Source: Rhizohabitans arisaemae (GTDB lineage: Bacteria; Actinomycetota; Actinomycetes; Streptosporangiales; Streptosporangiaceae). From it: DNA of 64,000 nt. The translations under genes were made by a program, and so were the position numbers. Where the stretch lies: assembly GCF_025996515.1 (NCBI RefSeq), contig NZ_BLRH01000055.1:62001-126000 (forward strand), written 5' to 3'. The notes below the pieces were generated by a model. It was not told the DNA's origin and ran no database searches. It saw only the letters and a list, made by a program, of their open reading frames with translations. Positions 60,275 through 64,000 of the stretch are shown here, piece after piece (the stretch's first letter is position 1; each line of letters begins with the position of its first letter).

Positions 60275-62719
60275 ATGAGGAGTTCTCTCAATGGCAGGAG
60301 AGCAGGCCGCGTCGCGGTCGTGCTCACCCTTCCCATTGTCCTGAGCCTCAGCTCCATCCCCGTTCTGGCGAACCTCTCCCCACCCGTGTCCGAGGTCGCC
60401 CCCGAGCGGCCGTCCAGCACGGAGCAGAACGGCGTGGCGCTGATGCGCGTCATCGTCCCCGACGAGGCCGGGATCGACCGGCTCAACGAGCTCGGCGTCG
60501 ACCTCGCCGAGTACAAGAAGCCCGTCGAGGGCGGCTTCGAGGTCCACGCGGTGCTCAGCCCCGCGGAGGCGCAGCAGCTGCGCGACCTCGGCTTCAACGT
60601 GGCCGGGGTCATTTCCGACCAGAGCGACTTCGCCGCCAACAAGGCCGACCGGCGTGAGGCGATCGCCGCCCAGACCGAGGCCGCGTCGGAGACCGACACC
60701 CTGACCCCGCTGCGGGCCGAATGGTTCACCAGCCTCGACAACCAGCGATTCCTCTCCGTCGAGGTGAAGTCGAGCGCGACCGACGCGCAGACCGTGCTCA
60801 CCGTCACCTGGGACAAGGGCCGCGGGACGCCGCCGGACTCGGGCGGCACCGCCACGATGTCGCGGTTCACCGACGTGGGCCAGTACATGTACCACCGGTT
60901 CAACGCGCCGGTGAACATCGCCGACACGCCCTCCAAGGTCACGATCACCAGCAGCCGCGGCGGCACGGCGACGGTGCCGGTGACCAAGTGGCTGGGTCTC
61001 CCGCGCAAGGCCCCGAGCCCGCACTACGTCGCGGACTTCGTGGACCGGTACATGGACGCGACCGAGGTGACCAACCGGATCACCGCGCTCTCCAAGGAGT
61101 TCCCGAGGATCTCCCAGCTCATCGACCTGCCGAACAAGACCAACGGCTACCGCCGGGCGGCCCAGGCGCAGTTCGGCACGGTCGCGGCGAGCACCTTCCA
61201 CGTCGTCTCCAAGGCGTACGGCCACCAGGGCGGCAACGACCTCAGCGTGGCCGTGGTCAAGCCGGACGCCCCCTCCAGCCCGCTGAGCGTCACCGTCACC
61301 GGCAAGGACCTCGTGGTCAGCCTGGCCACGGACGCCTCCGGCGCGGCCGTCAGCACCGCCCGCCAGGTGGTGGACGCGATCAACGGCAACAGCGGCGCCG
61401 CGGCCCTGCTGACCGCCGCCGTCTACCGCACCAGCCCCGGTGACGGCGTGGTGGCCCCCGCCCCGGCGACCCGGCTGACCGACAACCTCAAGGCCCCCGC
61501 GACCGTCTCCCGCGACCCGTTCCAGGTGAAGGCGCTGCGGATCGGCAAGGACCGGAGCGGCTCGAAGGTCGGCGTCTTCCTCTACTGCCAGGAGCACGCC
61601 CGCGAGTGGGTGACCCCGCTGACCTGCGTGGAGACCGCCGAGCGGCTGCTGCGCAACTACGCGCGCGACAACCAGACCAAAAAGCTCGTGGACGACCTCG
61701 ACATCTTCATCATGCCGACGGTCAACCCCGACGGGTCGCACTACAGCTTCTACGACTTCAACATGCAGCGTAAGAACATGACCAACCACTGCCCGCTCAC
61801 CCTGGGCGACCCGGCGGTGCGCAACAACTGGGGGGTGGACCTCAACCGCAACTTCTCGGTGGGTTCCATCTTCGACGGGTACAGCGGTGCCTCCACCAAC
61901 TGCACCAGCGGCAACTACGCCGGTCCGGGCGAGCTGTCCGAGCCGGAGGCGCGCAACGAGGTCTGGCTGACCGAGCGGTTCCCGAACATCAAGTTCGCGA
62001 TGAACACCCACTCCTACGGCGGCTACTTCATGTGGGCTCCGGGGGCGTACAAGGTGCCGAGCCGCGAGACGCTGCCGCGGGTCGACTTCGGCACGGAGAA
62101 CTTCTTCTGGGAGGCCTCGAACAAGATCCTCTCCGGGGTGCAGTCCTGGCGGGGCAACGGCATCTGGCCGGGCCGCACCGGCCCGATTCCGGACGTGCTC
62201 TACTCCGCGGCCGGCAACAGCGCGGACGAGCACTGGACCAACCGCGGCATCATCGGCTGGAGCTTCGAGGTCGGCGCGGACGTCTACAACCCGGTGACCA
62301 AGCAGTTCGAGGGCGTCGGCTTCCAGCCGCCGTTCACCGAGGGCCACGAGGAGGCCATGGAGTTCGCCTCCGGCCAGATCGCGATCCTGGAGGTCGCCCG
62401 CGGCTACTCCCGTGACCGGGAGGACCCCGAATCCGACCTGGAGATCACCGGGCGGACGGACACCACCACCACGTTCACCTTCGAGCTGGACGAGCCGGCC
62501 AACGTGTACTACACGCTGGACGGCAGCCGGCCCACCCTCAACTCGCCCAAGCTGACCGCCGCGGCGATGCGAGAGGGAGCGCAGAAGATCACGGTGGACA
62601 GGACCACCCGGGTCCACTGGTTCTCCGTGGACATCCGGGGCAACGTCGAGGACGGCTACAAGCCTGACGGCAAGGGCCACAACTACCAGAGGGAGACGGT
62701 GCGGGTCGGACGCCACTGA
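60275..62719 (+). CDS. Secreted M14 family zinc carboxypeptidase
   Basis: An 814-aa exported metallopeptidase. Signal peptide: residues 1-33 (VAVVLTLPIVLSLSSIPVLA). A propeptide-like region reaches about 260. The catalytic domain has HxxE in CQEHAREW (His441, Glu444), third zinc ligand His579 (NTHSYGG) and catalytic Glu665 (GWSFEVGAD), with NPDG and DLNRNF in between. An insert of about 100 residues before HxxE (DLSVAVVKPDAPSSPLSVTV region) is unusual. The C-terminal ~90 residues (NVYYTLDGSRPTLNSPKL) resemble a chitobiase-type C-terminal module. GGAGG precedes ATG 60275. Confidence 0.93.
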   Translation: MRSSLNGRRAGRVAVVLTLPIVLSLSSIPVLANLSPPVSEVAPERPSSTEQNGVALMRVIVPDEAGIDRLNELGVDLAEYKKPVEGGFEVHAVLSPAEAQQLRDLGFNVAGVISDQSDFAANKADRREAIAAQTEAASETDTLTPLRAEWFTSLDNQRFLSVEVKSSATDAQTVLTVTWDKGRGTPPDSGGTATMSRFTDVGQYMYHRFNAPVNIADTPSKVTITSSRGGTATVPVTKWLGLPRKAPSPHYVADFVDRYMDATEVTNRITALSKEFPRISQLIDLPNKTNGYRRAAQAQFGTVAASTFHVVSKAYGHQGGNDLSVAVVKPDAPSSPLSVTVTGKDLVVSLATDASGAAVSTARQVVDAINGNSGAAALLTAAVYRTSPGDGVVAPAPATRLTDNLKAPATVSRDPFQVKALRIGKDRSGSKVGVFLYCQEHAREWVTPLTCVETAERLLRNYARDNQTKKLVDDLDIFIMPTVNPDGSHYSFYDFNMQRKNMTNHCPLTLGDPAVRNNWGVDLNRNFSVGSIFDGYSGASTNCTSGNYAGPGELSEPEARNEVWLTERFPNIKFAMNTHSYGGYFMWAPGAYKVPSRETLPRVDFGTENFFWEASNKILSGVQSWRGNGIWPGRTGPIPDVLYSAAGNSADEHWTNRGIIGWSFEVGADVYNPVTKQFEGVGFQPPFTEGHEEAMEFASGQIAILEVARGYSRDREDPESDLEITGRTDTTTTFTFELDEPANVYYTLDGSRPTLNSPKLTAAAMREGAQKITVDRTTRVHWFSVDIRGNVEDGYKPDGKGHNYQRETVRVGRH

Positions 62720-62733
62720 CCCCTGCGGCTCCA

Positions 62734-62764
62734 GGCGGCCATCGGTCTCGCACCGGTGGCCGCC
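62734..62764 (+). terminator. Hairpin terminator after M14 peptidase
   Basis: GGCGGCCATCGGT pairs with ACCGGTGGCCGCC (13 bp, one G-T) around CTCGC, 15 bases after the stop. Confidence 0.65.
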
Positions 62765-62781
62765 GTTCCGTATTCCGGACC

Positions 62782-62842
62782 GGTACGGCCTCCGGCCGCC
62801 CTCGACCCACACGATGCCGCCCGAGCCACCTCAGGCCGTACC
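62782..62842. repeat. GGTACGGCCT...AGGCCGTACC inverted repeat
   Basis: Perfect 10-bp arms at 62782-62791 and 62833-62842 around 41 bp, same arm sequence as the other GGTACGGC elements but with a longer interior. It sits just before palindrome array 3. Confidence 0.55.
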
Positions 62843-62867
62843 GGCCCCCTGTACACCCATCGCCGAA

Positions 62868-63168
62868 TGATCATTGCGCTCTCCGCACCCTCCAGAGTCC
62901 ACACACCACAACGATCACGAAGACGACACAGGGAGCCACGGATCACCCGAACACCACCGAGATCACCAACGACGCACTACCCACCCCAGCCGCCGAATGA
63001 TCATTGCGCCCTCCGCACCCTCCAGAGTCCACACACCACAACGATCACGAAGAAGCCGGCGGGCAGACCGAGGATCGCCGAGATCACCGGCGATGCGGCC
63101 GTGACGGCGGTCACCCGGTGATCGTTGTGTTCTCCGCACCCCCTCGGGTGCGCACAGCGCAACGATCA
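62868..63168. repeat. Array 3 of the 50-bp palindromic repeat (three copies)
   Basis: Copies at 62868-62917, 62998-63047 and 63119-63168, all 50 bp, same orientation as arrays 1 and 2, periods 130 and 121 bp. The first two are nearly identical (centre CTCCGCACCCTCCAGAGTCC); the third has different inner bases but still folds. The array lies between convergent genes. The rest of 62720-63357 holds two terminators and the inverted repeat at 62782. Confidence 0.9.
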
Positions 63169-63306
63169 CGCGGGCGGCGTGGAGCTGTGGCCGGATCGCG
63201 CACCCGGCTTCGAGACAGGTCGCCCGGAGCGCAACGGCTTACGCGGCCGCAGGCCGTACCGGGCTCTCATCGAACCGGCGTGGATCCCGGGCCTGACGGC
63301 ACGGCG

Positions 63307-63338
63307 CACCCGGCGCCCGGGGAACCGGGCGCCGGGTG
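63307..63338 (-). terminator. Strong terminator for the right-edge chitinase
   Basis: CACCCGGCGCCCGG and its exact complement, a 14-bp stem with a 4-nt loop, 19 bases downstream of the chitinase stop on the minus strand. Confidence 0.8.
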
Positions 63339-63357
63339 TTCGACCCGGTGAAACCGG

Positions 63358-64000
63358 TTACGGCATGGCCGCCAGATGCGGCTTGACCGTACGGGAGAAG
63401 TTCCAGTTGTGGGTCGCGTCCCAGTTGATGGACCAGGTCATCGCCCCGCGGATGCCCGGGTAGGCACGCGGCGGGACGAAACTGCCGCAGCTGGTCCGCT
63501 TGGCCAGGCAGTCCAGGGCGTTGTTCACCATGGACGGCGCGACGATGCCGCCGCCGGCCGCCCCGGGCCCGGCGGGCAGGCCGAGCGCCACCTGGTCTTC
63601 ACGCAGGCCGTTCTCCAGCTGGATGCAGGCGAGCGCGGTCATGAAGTTGATCGTGCCCTGGCCGTACGCCTGGGCCTGGTCGCAGCCGAGCATCGTGCCG
63701 GAGTTGTAGTACTGGGTGAACACCACGGTGAGGATGTCCTTGATGGCCAGCGCGAGCTGGAAGTAGGACCCGCCGGTCGACTGCATGTCGATGGTCTGCG
63801 GCGCCATGGTGATGATCAGGCCGGGCACCCGGCTGTGCAGCTGCCGCAGGGCCTGGGCCATGTAGGTGGCGTTGAGGCCGTTCTCCAGGTCGATGTCGAT
63901 GCCGTCGAACCCGTAGGTCTGGATCAGGTTGTAGGCGCTGTTGGAGAAGGCCGTGGCCGCCGCGGAGCTGGCCACCTGGACCCGGCCGAGCTCACCGCCG
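63358..64000 (-). CDS. GH18 chitinase, N-terminus outside the window
   Basis: At least 213 codons of the C-terminal part of a GH18 enzyme; the frame is open to the right edge. The catalytic motif TYGFDGIDIDLENG gives the DxxDxDxE Asp/Glu set, followed by IITMAPQTIDMQ and FTQYYNSGTMLGC (the Met-Tyr-Asn substrate region of subfamily A/ChiC-like chitinases). It closes with IRGAMTWSINWDATHNWNFS and no binding module at the C-terminus, so any such module would be N-terminal. Probably exo- or endo-chitinase; promoter not visible here. Confidence 0.93.
   Translation of the reverse strand, partial: GGELGRVQVASSAAATAFSNSAYNLIQTYGFDGIDIDLENGLNATYMAQALRQLHSRVPGLIITMAPQTIDMQSTGGSYFQLALAIKDILTVVFTQYYNSGTMLGCDQAQAYGQGTINFMTALACIQLENGLREDQVALGLPAGPGAAGGGIVAPSMVNNALDCLAKRTSCGSFVPPRAYPGIRGAMTWSINWDATHNWNFSRTVKPHLAAMP

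Noticed and set aside
60164-62812. Long open frame antisense to the M14 peptidase
   Set aside because: It is a shadow of a GC-rich gene: Val/Gly/Arg/Asp-rich with no family pattern, while the plus strand has signal peptide, active site and ribosome site.

Overview
The window is high-GC actinobacterial DNA. The GC-rich third codon positions, GTG starts and ATGA/GTGA overlaps point that way. So do the bifunctional RNase H/phosphatase, PPOX-F420 and PAC2 genes, a BTAD/SARP regulator, and chitinases with copper-dependent AA10 oxygenases. A member of the Streptosporangiales (Streptosporangium-like) is my best guess, from gene content only. No phage, plasmid or transposase gene was seen; this looks like an ordinary chromosomal region with accessory patches.

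Layout. 1-5.0 kb: DrrAB-type ABC exporter (cut at the left edge) convergent with a large SARP/NB-ARC/TPR regulator. 5.1-11.6 kb: Raf-inhibitor-like lipoprotein, Ser/Pro-rich membrane protein, SulP transporter fused to a beta-carbonic anhydrase, TPR protein, RNase P RNA. 11.8-16.8 kb: a palindrome array, then the nif3/zinc-ribbon/rnhA operon, a PPOX oxidoreductase and a PAC2 protein. 17-22.5 kb: secreted GH18 chitinase, CopC-CopD copper pair, polytopic membrane protein. 22.7-30.7 kb: an X-Pro-peptidase/ABC-ATPase fusion with its permease, a small acidic protein, an NB-ARC/TPR ATPase without effector domain, a class I terpene synthase and a tyrosine phosphatase. 30.8-38.1 kb: a complete STM4011-STM4015 cluster in which the LRR-like STM4015 gene is present three times, followed by overlapping ATP-grasp, sulfatase-fold and two radical SAM genes. 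38.6-48.2 kb: DUF6745 protein and partner, second palindrome array, transmembrane Ser/Thr kinase, two linked unknown genes, MarR regulator divergent from an RND permease, SepF paralogue. 48.7-64 kb: STAS anti-anti-sigma factor, DUF305 lipoprotein, two AA10 oxygenases, HrpA helicase with an unusual insert, TetR/FAD-monooxygenase pair, PIG-L deacetylase, secreted M14 carboxypeptidase, third palindrome array, and a GH18 chitinase cut at the right edge.

Themes. (1) Chitin: two GH18 enzymes and two AA10 oxygenases. Three of their upstream regions share a motif close to TTAGGAAAGTTTCCTAA, and a CopC/CopD pair next to the first chitinase could handle copper. (2) The STM4011-4015 block is the best candidate for an undescribed system: two radical SAM enzymes, an ATP-grasp-like protein and a metallohydrolase-fold protein, led by three LRR-like paralogues that each carry a copy of a short upstream element. 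(3) Two dispersed palindromic repeat families: a 50-bp element in three arrays (12 copies), and a shorter GGTACGGC...GCCGTACC element between genes that also occurs inside hrpA, where it encodes part of an extra ~100-residue low-complexity insert.
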